DNA from: Saccharospirillum alexandrii
GTDB taxonomy: Bacteria; Pseudomonadota; Gammaproteobacteria; Pseudomonadales; Natronospirillaceae
DNA length: 64,000 nucleotides
NCBI RefSeq assembly: GCF_004000275.1
Contig: NZ_RCIP01000003.1
Location: 310,001 to 374,000, forward strand
Direction of reading: 5' to 3'
Part shown: one piece after another, positions 33,797 to 42,128 of the stretch
Position numbering within the stretch: position 1 is the stretch's first letter
Layout of the letters: the number at the start of each line of letters is the position of its first letter
The notes under the pieces: model-generated
Databases searched by the model: none
Seen by the model: only the letters and a program-made list of their open reading frames with translations
What the model was told of the DNA's origin: nothing
Translations under genes and position numbers: made by a program

Positions 33797-34786
33797 ATGC
33801 CACGTTCAAGGAAAAGCCAGATCGCCCTGGAGGCGACCCCCTACTACCACTGCACCTCCCGGTGCGTGCGCCGCGCCTTCCTGTGCGGTCGTGATGAGCA
33901 CTCAGGCAACGACTACGAACACCGCCGCGACTGGATTGAGCAGCGTATGATGGAGCTAGCCAACGTGTATGCGCTCGATATCTGCGCCTATGCTGTGATG
34001 TCCAATCACTACCATGTGGTACTGCACATCAACGCCGAGAAGGCCAAGGCCTGGACGGATAGCCAAGTGATTGAGCGCTGGCACACGCTGTATTCCGGAA
34101 ACTTCCTGACTCAGCAGTATATGGCTGGTAAAGACCTGTACGAAGAACAACTCAAGGCCATAGCGGAACTGGCCGCTGAATGGCGTGAACGACTAATGTC
34201 GATCAGCTGGTTCATGCGAGCCCTTAACGAAGACATCGCCCGCCAGGCTAACGCAGAAGACGGCTGCACCGGACATTTCTGGCAATCACGCTTCAAATCC
34301 CAAGCCTTGCTCGATGAAGAAGCACTGGCAACCTGCCTGGCCTATGTGGACTTGAACCCCATTCGAGCACAGATGGCAGCCACACCTGAAACATCCGAAT
34401 TTACCTCAGCCAAAGAACGGATAGCTACTGCCCAGAAAGCCCCGGAGTCACCAGAACCACATCAACCAAAAACACTGTTTCCGTTTGTAGGCTACCCGCG
34501 CCAGGACATGCCCGCTGGCCTACCCTTTCGACTGCAAGACTATCTTGAACTGGTAGACTGGACCGGGCGCCAATTACGGGATGACAAGCGTGGCAGTATC
34601 GACGACAGCATCCCACCCATTCTAGAACGCCTGAACATTGATGCTGAACATTGGATCTACAATACCCAGCACTTTGAAAGCCAATTCAAAGGTTTGGTAG
34701 GCACTGCCATTTCCATCAAAGCTAAATTTCAACAGTTCGGCTATCAGCGAACCCCAGGGCTTGGGCTGGCAGAGTGGCTAACCTAA
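33797..34786 (+). mobile_element. Intact REP-associated tyrosine transposase (RAYT) gene
   Basis: 329 residues of the Y1/IS200-like transposase fold. The HUH motif is HYH at residues 71-73 (SNHYHVVLHI). The catalytic Tyr is Tyr183 in CLAYVDLNPIRA, preceded by GHFWQSRFKSQALLDEE. The conserved N-terminus MPRSRKSQIALEATPYYHCT is repeated in at least two relics. RAYTs cut and move REP hairpins in trans; this one has a palindrome pair just downstream (34808-34868). At least five fragments of it lie at 11430, 12820, 16349, 18995 and 27540, so this gene family has been active and then lost repeatedly here. Confidence 0.93.
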
Positions 34787-34807
34787 CTATTCAATCTAAA
34801 GAAAATA

Positions 34808-34868
34808 CGCCGCACAGGGCAACCTGAGGCACTGCTGTGCGCGGAAACCGGCATCTTGGCCGGTTTTC
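34808..34868 (+). repeat. Hairpin pair 3' of the RAYT; second hairpin is a likely terminator
   Basis: First palindrome: CGCACAG ... CTGTGCG with a 17-base loop (about 34810-34840). Second: AAACCGG CATCTTGG CCGGTTTT, with the T-rich right end of a rho-independent terminator. Either may be the REP target of this transposase. Confidence 0.6.
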
Positions 34869-34872
34869 GTGC

Positions 34873-35078
34873 TGATGAATTACTTCAACTGATTTCTTTG
34901 CCAAGCTCCACAGATAATTTTCTGCGGACGAGGAATTTTTATGCACTCTTTTTACTATGCCTGTCCAATTTGTCCTGATGAATTACTTCAACTGATTTCT
35001 TTGCCAAGCTCCACAGATAATTTTCTGCGGACGAGGAATTTTTATGCACTCTTTTTACTATGCCTGTCCAATTTGTCC
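34873..35078. repeat. Perfect 103-bp tandem duplication
   Basis: 34873-34975 is repeated without change at 34976-35078. The unit length is not a multiple of three, so the duplication changes the reading frame of the DUF1697 gene that crosses it. One end lies a few bases from the RAYT downstream hairpins. Confidence 0.95.
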
Positions 35079-35505
35079 CAACACCATCAGGCGCATACAA
35101 ATATAATACGTTGCCCATTAGCTTAAACTCTTCTGACTCTAACTTAAGTACTTCCAATTTCTTTAAATTAGGTTGCTTAGGCTGTGACTTAAGGAAGAAA
35201 AAATGCAAGGCCTTACCAACTTCTGTCGGAAATGGATTATCCTGAACTGCAGTCTGAAGCTGTTTGTAACTTAAAAGCATAACCATTGGCTCAAATCCCA
35301 TTTTACTGGAAATTGATTTTCCAATTTCATCAGCGTCATCGTCGTCTTGTTTTCTAGCGCTTTGGAATACTACATTCCCACTCTGAATATATGTTTTTAC
35401 ATTCTCGTAGCCCAAGGTTTCAAGAATAGAGACAAGTTCCTTCATCGGCAAAATATTCTTTCCACCGACATTAATGCCACGAAAAAGAGCAATGTATGTA
35501 TTCAA
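34939..35505 (-). CDS. Cassette gene: DUF1697 protein with altered C-terminus
   Basis: 188 residues. The N-terminus MNTYIALFRGINVGGKNILP and the segment TYIQSGNVVFQS are diagnostic of DUF1697, a family of small soluble proteins of unknown function. After YLYAPDGVGTNW the sequence leaves the family pattern, which normally ends in a TRNW.T..KL motif. It reads through the 103-bp tandem duplication and stops at 34939. The native C-terminus and its attC have evidently been lost by rearrangement next to the RAYT. An attC precedes the gene at 35522-35625. Confidence 0.85.
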   Translation of the reverse strand: MNTYIALFRGINVGGKNILPMKELVSILETLGYENVKTYIQSGNVVFQSARKQDDDDADEIGKSISSKMGFEPMVMLLSYKQLQTAVQDNPFPTEVGKALHFFFLKSQPKQPNLKKLEVLKLESEEFKLMGNVLYLYAPDGVGTNWTGIVKRVHKNSSSAENYLWSLAKKSVEVIHQDKLDRHSKKSA

Positions 35506-35521
35506 CTTGATTCCTTCCTAG

Positions 35522-35625
35522 GCATAACGCTGAGCTTAGCGGCGACCTTGTAATGGAGGCGAAGCCGCAATGAAAAGGGTGTCCGGCGGCCATCGGCCGC
35601 GTACTACAGCGACTGGTTATATGGC
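35522..35625 (-). other. attC site of the integron array
   Basis: Minus strand: TATAACCAGTCGCTG ... CGCTAAGCTCAGCGTTATG, an imperfect palindrome of about 100 bases with inner GGCCGATGGCC and GCGGCTTCGCC stems. It separates the membrane-protein cassette from the DUF1697 cassette. Confidence 0.85.
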
Positions 35626-35931
35626 ATTTAGCAACGGTCGCCGCGCGTGCTTGAAGAAATAGTACGGGAGACCCACCCAAGTGAAAATCACGATACCAAT
35701 AAACCAAGCGGGCTTGCCCGATATGTCTCGCCGCTTGAGGTCACGAAGAAGCAGTACGACACAGGCGAACGTCATGACAACCGTAAACCAACCCAAATAG
35801 GCTATCGCAGCCTCACCGACATAGGGCTCATTTCCAATGAACTGGGGGATAAAGAAAAACTGATAAACCACCAGATAGCCCAACATGATGGCCATACCCA
35901 GCCAGATAATTTTTTGTTCGACGGTACTCAT
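35617..35931 (-). CDS. Cassette gene: three-span membrane protein, hypothetical
   Basis: 104 residues: spans at about 8-30, 40-62 and 75-92, with the basic loop RDLKRRDISGK between the last two and a KHARRP tail. The pattern suits a cation-rich cytoplasmic loop. No family is recognised. Its stop lies within the downstream attC and another attC precedes its start by 4 bases, so this is a compact, complete cassette. Confidence 0.7.
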   Translation of the reverse strand: MSTVEQKIIWLGMAIMLGYLVVYQFFFIPQFIGNEPYVGEAAIAYLGWFTVVMTFACVVLLLRDLKRRDISGKPAWFIGIVIFTWVGLPYYFFKHARRPLLNAI

Positions 35932-35934
35932 GAC

Positions 35935-35994
35935 ATATAACGCAATAGCGCACCGGCAAACTTTAGTTTGTCCGAGTGACGCGATTTGTTATGG
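35935..35994 (-). other. attC site of the integron array
   Basis: Minus strand: CCATAACAAATCGCGTC ... GCGCTATTGCGTTATAT, a short attC of about 60 bases with a central GACAAACTAAAGTTTGCC stem. The stop codon of the HEPN-like gene lies inside it. Confidence 0.82.
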
Positions 35995-37203
35995 AGAACT
36001 GGAGGCCGACGAAAATATAATCTTTTCAGCCATATAGCGAACAAGAGGAACAAATTCATGCACTAATTCCTCAGATTCTGTTAAGGGTATATGGCAGTCT
36101 TCTCTAGTATATCGATCACTAGAATGAACTAGCGAATTACGAATGTGCTTTATTATCTTTGCACAATTAGATAGAGCGTGACCAGCCTTGGCGTTTACCA
36201 CCAAATTCTCACCGAATATCGACCTTTTATTTGTATAAATATTCCGTTCAACCTCCTCTTCTACCATTTTTATAAAATCGATTAATTCCTCTTCGTTTAC
36301 ATATTTCTGGAGTACGCTTCTAAGCATTTCCGTTTCATCAGATTGGTCTTTATGAGAGCCAATCGTAAAAATGAGCCTGTCTATATTCTTTTGGTTCGGC
36401 CTGAACTCCGGATTATTGATCTGCCCTCTAATTTTATTATAGAGGGATTCGTCAGAAACCTTTAAAAAGTTATATTCCAAAACATGATAAAATGCCAAGA
36501 ATGCTTGACTAGGAAATTGACTGCTTCGTGCAACCTTATAGTAACGAACTAAGTTCTCATCATAAGCAGCCAAAGGAATGTTAAGGTCATCCTCACTTTC
36601 TTCTTCGTGAAAATCTACTTGTATTCTTTTCTTCGGCTTCAGTGGCTCCCAACATTCACCTTTCTCGTAGGCGAGCTTGAATAGGCAGCCAGCAATTGCC
36701 TTACTTGCTTTATCAAATAGCAAGCTCTTATCTGTATTCGAGGAGACTTCATATCTTATTGATCGAGGTTGCCATAAGAAATCAATAACGTCTTTAAACG
36801 CTCTCAATCCACGTCTTTCAAGCCTTCTTTCAACTATTACCTCAAAAAACCTTTGATATTCGTCCGAGTTCAAAAAAGCTAGACTGAATTTTTTTGTAGC
36901 CTGATCGATTATTACTTTTCCACTTCTATTTCCAGAAAACTCATAACTCTTAGTATAATTTAGAGCATTCTGATTCAACCTACCAATTGGACGCTCAAAA
37001 CTCTTTGGGGACCAAAAAATACGCTCTTCATCGTCGTAATGATGGCGTCGGGAACGATAGAATCCCCTAATCGCACTTTGCCAATCATCGTCAATCGTTA
37101 TTTTTTTTGAAACTCCCTCATACGATAAGTTCAGCTTATTGTTTTTAAACTCAACATCTAACCCAAACTCATTAAGTCTTTCGACGAACCTGTCCATACT
37201 CAT
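35989..37203 (-). CDS. Cassette gene: large protein with a HEPN-like C-terminal motif
   Basis: 404 residues, unusually long for a cassette. The body has no recognised domain; it is rich in charged and aromatic residues, with no signal or membrane span. The last 90 residues contain IIKHIRNSLVHSSDRY, that is RNSLVH, matching the R-X4-6-H motif of HEPN RNase domains. A second helix, SEELVHEFVPLVRYMAEKIIF, follows, as in HEPN-like folds. HEPN proteins often act in toxin or phage-defence systems, so an abortive-infection role is possible. That is inference from one motif. Its coding sequence is AT-rich. attC sites flank it on both sides. Confidence 0.72.
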   Translation of the reverse strand: MSMDRFVERLNEFGLDVEFKNNKLNLSYEGVSKKITIDDDWQSAIRGFYRSRRHHYDDEERIFWSPKSFERPIGRLNQNALNYTKSYEFSGNRSGKVIIDQATKKFSLAFLNSDEYQRFFEVIVERRLERRGLRAFKDVIDFLWQPRSIRYEVSSNTDKSLLFDKASKAIAGCLFKLAYEKGECWEPLKPKKRIQVDFHEEESEDDLNIPLAAYDENLVRYYKVARSSQFPSQAFLAFYHVLEYNFLKVSDESLYNKIRGQINNPEFRPNQKNIDRLIFTIGSHKDQSDETEMLRSVLQKYVNEEELIDFIKMVEEEVERNIYTNKRSIFGENLVVNAKAGHALSNCAKIIKHIRNSLVHSSDRYTREDCHIPLTESEELVHEFVPLVRYMAEKIIFSSASSSP

Positions 37204-37220
37204 AAAAATCTATCTCTTCC

Positions 37221-37301
37221 CCATAACGCCCGCCACAATGGCGAGCAACGTGTTGTGAGTCCAAGGCACGAAGTGCCTGATATTGCTGGCGATTGTTATT
37301 A
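37221..37301 (-). other. attC site of the integron array
   Basis: Minus strand: AATAACAATCGCCAGCA ... TGGCGGGCGTTATGG with an inner CAGGCACTTCGTGCCT stem. It overlaps the stop of the lipoprotein cassette. Confidence 0.85.
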
Positions 37302-37619
37302 CTCATCATTATTCAGAAACTTTGCAAAAAGCTCGCACATTTCTTGGTTTCTCGAAAAATAATATGAGTTCCCTTTCAATTCTCCCGATGTACATTCAAC
37401 GGCAGTGCCCACATTTATTTCAGAGTTAACATGACATTCGTAATCACTAACTAAGGTGTCGGGTGAAAGCCAGTAATACTCATCTTTATTTGCTACACAA
37501 ACTCTCTCGGAACCGCTTAACATCCACCATTCGCCTTCTGAAATCTCATCAGCGCTAGTTCGTTGGGAAGCGCATCCAACATATGATGTAAGAACTATTG
37601 TTAAAAATATATACTTCAT
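37299..37619 (-). CDS. Cassette gene: small lipoprotein, hypothetical
   Basis: 106 residues from the ATG at 37619; the longer frame runs through the attC. The lipobox SYVGC at about residue 16 follows a short hydrophobic stretch. The mature part has five further cysteines spread evenly (for example VCVANK, YECHV, VECTS, MCELF), suggesting disulphides. No family recognised. Lipoproteins of this kind are common passengers of integron arrays. Confidence 0.68.
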   Translation of the reverse strand: MKYIFLTIVLTSYVGCASQRTSADEISEGEWWMLSGSERVCVANKDEYYWLSPDTLVSDYECHVNSEINVGTAVECTSGELKGNSYYFSRNQEMCELFAKFLNNDE

Positions 37620-37631
37620 GATGAACCTAGA

Positions 37632-37715
37632 GTTATAACGTATCCAAGCAGGGGCAGATTTTGCGTTTTGAGCGCAGCGAAGAAAAATATGTCCCACTGC
37701 CTTGGTTTGTTAATT
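37632..37715 (-). other. attC site of the integron array
   Basis: Minus strand: TTAACAAACCAAGGCAGTG ... CTGCTTGGATACGTTATAA. The CCAAGGCAG / CTGCTTGG arms pair and an inner GCGCTCAAAACGC stem lies between. The stop of the DUF2513 cassette lies inside it. Confidence 0.85.
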
Positions 37716-38075
37716 ACCAATGCCAAGATTATTTTTAACTACGCTGCTAAGTACGCTTGCCCATACCGAGAATGACACATCTCCCACCTTTCCAACTGCG
37801 TCCTTGGTTTGAGACCAGATATTTTCGTTCTTAGCATTATCGATAAATTCGTGTCCTGACCAAGTTAGCCGTATCGGAATAGCTTCTGGGCTAGACGAAC
37901 CCATGCTCGTAGTATCTGCAGCGTGAATTAACCCGGCTTCACTTAAGATGAAGCAATGATATCCAATTTCCTCGTCAGAATAGCCCTCGATCTCCAGGTT
38001 GCTTGGGGCATGGCCATGCTCGTGGTCATTCAAAGCGATAAGTATTTTCCGAACGAGATCCATATCACGCTTCAT
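37710..38075 (-). CDS. Cassette gene: DUF2513 protein
   Basis: 121 residues beginning MKRDMDLVRKILIALNDHEH, followed by IEGYSDEEIGYHCFILSEAG and LTWSGHEFIDNAKNENIW. All three are the conserved DUF2513 blocks. The fold is thought to be winged-helix-like, and the family is frequent in phages and integrons. Function is unknown. The gene is flanked by attC sites. A C-terminal hydrophobic stretch (VSFSVWASVLSSVV) is unusual but not long enough to call a membrane span. Confidence 0.85.
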   Translation of the reverse strand: MKRDMDLVRKILIALNDHEHGHAPSNLEIEGYSDEEIGYHCFILSEAGLIHAADTTSMGSSSPEAIPIRLTWSGHEFIDNAKNENIWSQTKDAVGKVGDVSFSVWASVLSSVVKNNLGIGN

Positions 38076-38094
38076 ACTCTATCCTCTCGAGGCA

Positions 38095-38180
38095 ATTAAC
38101 GCCGGCCATAAGCGGCGCCCTGTCAAGGGCGTCCGGTGGAGGGCCCTCGGCCCGGAACAAACTTAATGGCTTGGTTAAGC
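38095..38180 (-). other. attC site of the integron array
   Basis: Minus strand: CTTAACCAAGCCATTAAG ... ATGGCCGGCGTTAATT, with strong inner stems GGGCCGAGGGCCC and GACGCCCTTGACAGGGCG. It contains the stop codon of the first cassette gene. Confidence 0.82.
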
Positions 38181-38510
38181 AATGAACCTTGCCACGATAG
38201 ATCTACATTCAGACAAGGAGATATCCTTTGCCCATTTGATAGCTTGCTGTATATCAGGCTCATGACGGTCGAGAGCTTCTTGAGACCAGTATTGCCTTGG
38301 CGCACCAACCGGCAAATGATCAACTTCTGAGGCTACCCCAGTGAAAGCCAGGAAGTCTTTGTCGTCGTCAGGTAAACCAACCTCAAACCTTAGAGACGAT
38401 AGCTCAATGGCACCTTCCAAGTAATGAATGGACCCATCAATCATTCCGCTCGCCACTTCTGCGGCGCGCTTACGCTGCTTTTCTACGTATTCTTCGCGGC
38501 TCATTTTCAT
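38175..38510 (-). CDS. Cassette gene: DUF2489-like protein
   Basis: 111 residues. GMIDGSIHYLEGAIELSSLR, the following FEVGLPDDDKDFLAF and the VDHLPVG region resemble DUF2489 proteins, which are small, soluble and uncharacterised. The highly charged N-terminus (MKMSREEYVEKQRKR) is helical. It is the first cassette as the array is read on the minus strand, next to a possible attI at 38516-38530. Confidence 0.72.
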   Translation of the reverse strand: MKMSREEYVEKQRKRAAEVASGMIDGSIHYLEGAIELSSLRFEVGLPDDDKDFLAFTGVASEVDHLPVGAPRQYWSQEALDRHEPDIQQAIKWAKDISLSECRSIVARFIA

Positions 38511-38515
38511 AAGAT

Positions 38516-38530
38516 GCTTAACAGTTTGTT
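38516..38530 (-). other. Possible attI or simple core site at the head of the array
   Basis: On the minus strand AACAAACTGTTAAGC ends in a GTTRRRY core directly before the first cassette. No large palindrome surrounds it, which fits attI better than attC. No integrase gene is found in the following DNA, so this is tentative. Confidence 0.35.
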
Positions 38531-39206
38531 CATCGTCACTTTCGCCGCTGATCCCGCCAAACTTGTCTAAAAACAGACCATGCCAAACCGCTGATACCCC
38601 GCAATGAAGCGCTTAAGGCCATCATCCATTTATTAACCCCCCCCATATCAAAACCAGCAAAACCTTCGATTCAGACGACTATCACCGATGTCAGCGTCTC
38701 TAGCGACACATATTCCGGACAATTCCCGGGATATGCGTCGATTAAGGAGCATTAAATGCGATGAAGGTCACACCTACAGATTCAGAAAAAAGCCAATTCT
38801 GCTTAGGGCTTATCCAGTAAGCATAACGTCACATCAGAGGGAAACTGGCTAAACGGTCAATTCCTACAGGCATGTTTGCCTTGATAAAATGAGGAAAGTG
38901 CAGCCATATAGATGCGCTGTAGGCTCGCTACCGCCCGGCCGGTTACAGGGCACACCAAGGCAAAATACGTTGTGTTTTCACCATCTCACTCTGTGACGGG
39001 GTTGGCAAGTACTTATTTCCCAAAGGTGTCGGATGTGTCCGCCTTGTGCTTGGGATGGGTTCAATCTTAAGAGGCTAGGCCCCAACCGGGGCCAGATTGC
39101 GCGGCAGGTAAGGATGCCTTAGTAGGGCTTGGTGGGGCAAGGATGCCCATGCAGGCCCGGGCGAAAGCCGGTACCGGCTGGGCCTTGGTTTGGCTCAAGG
39201 AAGCCC
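38531..39206. other. Non-coding junction between cassette array and core genes
   Basis: Nearly 680 bases where an integron integrase would be expected, on the plus strand, but no frame carries tyrosine-recombinase motifs. An open stretch without an ATG at about 38577-38755 has a low-complexity translation. The array may have lost its integrase, or the integrase may lie elsewhere. Confidence 0.45.
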
Positions 39207-39866
39207 TCACTCAACCAAACTACTCTGCTTCCACTCGGTCCCCTCAATCGCAAACTCCAGCTTATCCCCAGAAGCCAACTTACCCACACCCGCCGGGGTA
39301 CCGGTCAGCACCACATCACCGGGCTCCAACCGAAAATCTTTCACAATCTCAGCCAGCAAATCCGGAATACTAAACAGCATGTTCTCAACACGCCCATGCT
39401 GTTGGGGTTTGCCATTCAGCTCAAGGGTGTAGCCCCAGTCGCTCAGGTTTTCGGGCATTTGGTTTACCGGCAGCCAGGCGCCGAGTGGCAGTGCGCCGTC
39501 GAAGGCTTTGGCGCGTTCCCAGGGGTGGCCTTTCTTTTTGAGTTCGTCTTGCTGGGTGCGGTCGGTCAGGTCCAGCGCCAGGGTTACGGCGGTTACCGCG
39601 GCCATGGGGTTTTCGGAGTGCTCGGCCGAGAGTTGTGCGCCTATCAGCAGGGCCAGTTCGGTTTCGAAATGCAGGTTGGGCCGCGGCAGGCTGATGCTCT
39701 CGCCCAGGGTGACGCATGCGCTGGCGGGTTTTATGAACAGTAAGGGGGATTCAGGGACGGCGTTGCCCAGTTCTTTGGCGTGGTCGGCGTAGTTGCGGCC
39801 TACGCACACGGCTTTGCCCATGGGCAGTAGAATCGATTCGCCGGAAACCCATTGGTGTTGATACAT
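39207..39866 (-). CDS. Fumarylacetoacetate hydrolase (FAH) family protein
   Basis: 219 residues, the size of the single-domain YcgM/FAHD1 type. It shows KAVCVGRNYADHAKELGN at the N-terminus and FETELALLIG with the metal-binding Glu pair. DLTDRTQQDELKKKGHPWER and the C-terminal EPGDVVLTGTPAGVGKLASGD follow, the latter given as EPGDVVLTGTPAGVG. Members hydrolyse acylpyruvates or decarboxylate/tautomerise oxaloacetate with Mg2+. GGGAG lies 8 bases before the ATG. Confidence 0.93.
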   Translation of the reverse strand: MYQHQWVSGESILLPMGKAVCVGRNYADHAKELGNAVPESPLLFIKPASACVTLGESISLPRPNLHFETELALLIGAQLSAEHSENPMAAVTAVTLALDLTDRTQQDELKKKGHPWERAKAFDGALPLGAWLPVNQMPENLSDWGYTLELNGKPQQHGRVENMLFSIPDLLAEIVKDFRLEPGDVVLTGTPAGVGKLASGDKLEFAIEGTEWKQSSLVE

Positions 39867-40095
39867 AGAGACTGCTCCCGTTCTGCGGTTGCGAATGAAG
39901 TTGTCTCTACTTTAGCGGGAAATGGGCCCGGTTACTAACCCGGGCCTGCCCTGCGGCCGAACGGTGCGTCCGGCGCGGGTGCATGGTGCGGCGAGCCGTT
40001 TAGCCCTGCTGAGGTTTAGGCGCTAACGGCCAGGGTCTTTGGGTCGAGGCCGCGATGCCTTGCCATACCGGCAAACCCGGTAGATTGAGGACGAA

Positions 40096-40611
40096 TCAGC
40101 GAACGGTGGTTTCAATGCCCGCGGCGGCGAACCGGTTGCGAAGCTGCACTTGGGTATCCACTTCAGAATGGGCAATGCCGAGCAGCAGCCACATGGTTCC
40201 AGATGAACTCTCTCGGGTGCGAACGACCCGCAGCTCTTCGTTCAGCCACGTCAGTATCACCTGTTTTGCTTCGGTCTTCTGGTCGTCGACAACGTCGCTG
40301 AACCAGGTGACCAGCCATTCCAGCGCCATGGCGTGCTGAACCTCCAGGCGGGCACGTTCAATGCTGACGTCGGTTTCAACATCGGCTGACGCGGGGGCGG
40401 AGGTTAACCGGGTAATGGGGTAGCCTTCGATCTGCTGGTCGCAGATAAAGGAAGGGGCCGGTGTGCGGGTGGTGTCGGGGAAGACGCAATTGGTCAGTTC
40501 CTGTTGCATGCCACGGGACATGCAGGCAGACAGGCCAACTACCAGAATCAAAACCAGGCTGGTTTTTCCCAGAACCCGGGCATTGTTGAAGCGATGGCCT
40601 TGAACAGACAC
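40096..40611 (-). CDS. LPP20-like lipoprotein
   Basis: 171 residues from a GTG at 40611 with GGGAG upstream. The lipobox LSAC is near residue 30, after a long basic-hydrophobic leader. The mature part contains ITRLTSAPASADVETDVSIE followed by a long helix and ends in a strand pair typical of the LPP20 family. The function is unknown; related lipoproteins lie near flagellar genes in some bacteria, but none are here. A family B hairpin and a terminator separate it from serA. Confidence 0.75.
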   Translation of the reverse strand: MSVQGHRFNNARVLGKTSLVLILVVGLSACMSRGMQQELTNCVFPDTTRTPAPSFICDQQIEGYPITRLTSAPASADVETDVSIERARLEVQHAMALEWLVTWFSDVVDDQKTEAKQVILTWLNEELRVVRTRESSSGTMWLLLGIAHSEVDTQVQLRNRFAAAGIETTVR

Positions 40612-40646
40612 GTCGTTGAGTCTCCCTTATTTGAACAATACAGATA

Positions 40647-40671
40647 ACAAAAAACCCGACGCATCGGGTTT
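40647..40671 (-). terminator. Rho-independent terminator downstream of serA
   Basis: On the minus strand AACCCGA TGCG TCGGGTT then TTTTG. It lies beyond the hairpin repeat that follows serA. Confidence 0.85.
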
Positions 40672-40738
40672 ATGTCGTACAGCCAGTATGCCAGTTGGGG
40701 GGTGAAACGCCAGTCACCTTAATTGCCTGGCGTTCGCG

Positions 40739-40856
40739 CCGGGCACCGGGTATACCTCTCCGGGGTCGGCGTAGATCCGTCCATGGCGGTCCGACGTCTC
40801 GGGCCTAGTTCGCAGCATCCATGCTGCGAACTACCCCGGAGAGGTATACCCGGCAC
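40739..40856. repeat. Family B intergenic hairpin, copy 1
   Basis: The outer arms CCGGGTATACCTCTCCGGGG and CCCCGGAGAGGTATACCCGG are perfectly complementary. The conserved core GGGGTCGGCGTAGATCCGTC with CCATGG lies between them. The inner hairpin is GTTCGCAGC ATCCAT GCTGCGAAC. It sits between serA and the LPP20-like gene. Confidence 0.9.
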
Positions 40857-40898
40857 CCGTCGCTTGGCTTGGTGTTAAGCCGGTGTTTCGAATATTTT

Positions 40899-42128
40899 CT
40901 AGAACAGGATGCGCGCGCGCATCGTTCCTTTTACTTCTCTCACTTTGTCGAGCGCTTTCAGAGAGCAATCCTGCGCCACGTCAATGACCACGTAGCCGAT
41001 CTTATCCCGCGTTTGCAGGTATTGCCCGATGATGTTGATGTCGTTCTCGGAGAAGATCCGGTTAATTTCGGACATTACACCAGGGATGTTCTGGTGGATG
41101 TGCAACAGCCGGTGTGCGCTGGGGTGTGCGGGCAGTGCCACTTCCGGGAAGTTGACGGCAGAGGTTGAGGTGCCGTTGTCTGAGTACAGTGCCAGTTTTT
41201 CAGCGACTTCGATGCCGATGTTGAACTGGGCTTCCTGGGTAGAACCGCCCACGTGCGGCGTGAGTAAAACGTTGTCGAATTCGCGCAGGGGCGATACAAA
41301 CTCGTCGTCGTTGCTGCGGGGCTCGACCGGGAAGACGTCGATGGCCGCGCCGAGGAGTTTTTTCTCCCTCAGGGCACCGGCCAGGGCGTCGATGTCGACC
41401 ACGGTGCCGCGGGCAGCATTGATGAAGACCGAGCCGGGTTTCATGCGGGCGAACTGTTCGGGGCCCATCATCCACTTGGTGGAGGCGGTTTCGGGTACGT
41501 GTAGGGTAACGACGTCGCTGGTTTCGAGCAGTTCGTTCATGGAACCGACCTGGTTGGCGTTACCCAGGGGCAGTTTGGTGACGATGTCGTAGAACTGAAC
41601 GTTCATGCCCAGGCCTTCGGCCAGCACACCCAATTGGGTGCCGATGCTGCCATAGCCGACGATTCCGAGTTTCTTGCCCCGTATTTCGTAGCTGTCGGCC
41701 GCGGTTTTCAACCAGCCACCGCGGTGGCAGGCGGCGTTCTTCTCGGGTATACCGCGCAGCAGCAAAATGGCTTCGGCCAGCACCAGTTCGGCCACGGAGC
41801 GGGTGTTGGAGAACGGGGCGTTGAACACGGCGACGCCATTTAGGGCGGCGGCGTCGAGGTCTACCTGGTTGGTACCAATGCAGAAGCAGCCGACGGCGAC
41901 CAGTTTGTCGGCGGCCTCGAAGATTTCGGCGGTGAGCTGGGTGCGGGAGCGAATGCCGATGAAGTGGGCGTCTTTGACCTTTTCGATCAGTTCGGCTTCG
42001 GGCAGGGAACCCTTGTGGTATTCGATGTTGGTGTATCCGGCTTTGGTCAGCGTATCCAGGGCGCTTTGGTGCACACCTTCCAGCAACAGGATGCGAATCT
42101 TGCTTTTATCCAGCGAATTTTTGCTCAT
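40899..42128 (-). CDS. serA: D-3-phosphoglycerate dehydrogenase
   Basis: 409 residues from the ATG at 42128, nearly the same as the E. coli enzyme (410); an upstream frame to 42203 lacks support. The Rossmann domain has GIVGYGSIGTQLGVLAEGLG, the substrate domain HFIGIRSRTQLT, and the catalytic region TPHVGGSTQEAQ with its His. A C-terminal ACT domain for serine feedback (HQNIPGVMSEINRIFSENDI) follows. It oxidises 3-phosphoglycerate with NAD+ in the first step of serine synthesis, in the cytoplasm. Serine supply links it functionally to the glycine cleavage genes at the end of the window. Confidence 0.97.
   Translation of the reverse strand: MSKNSLDKSKIRILLLEGVHQSALDTLTKAGYTNIEYHKGSLPEAELIEKVKDAHFIGIRSRTQLTAEIFEAADKLVAVGCFCIGTNQVDLDAAALNGVAVFNAPFSNTRSVAELVLAEAILLLRGIPEKNAACHRGGWLKTAADSYEIRGKKLGIVGYGSIGTQLGVLAEGLGMNVQFYDIVTKLPLGNANQVGSMNELLETSDVVTLHVPETASTKWMMGPEQFARMKPGSVFINAARGTVVDIDALAGALREKKLLGAAIDVFPVEPRSNDDEFVSPLREFDNVLLTPHVGGSTQEAQFNIGIEVAEKLALYSDNGTSTSAVNFPEVALPAHPSAHRLLHIHQNIPGVMSEINRIFSENDINIIGQYLQTRDKIGYVVIDVAQDCSLKALDKVREVKGTMRARILF

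Noticed and set aside
38531-39206. Integron integrase gene
   Set aside because: No frame carries the tyrosine-recombinase R..H.R..Y motifs or a sufficient length.
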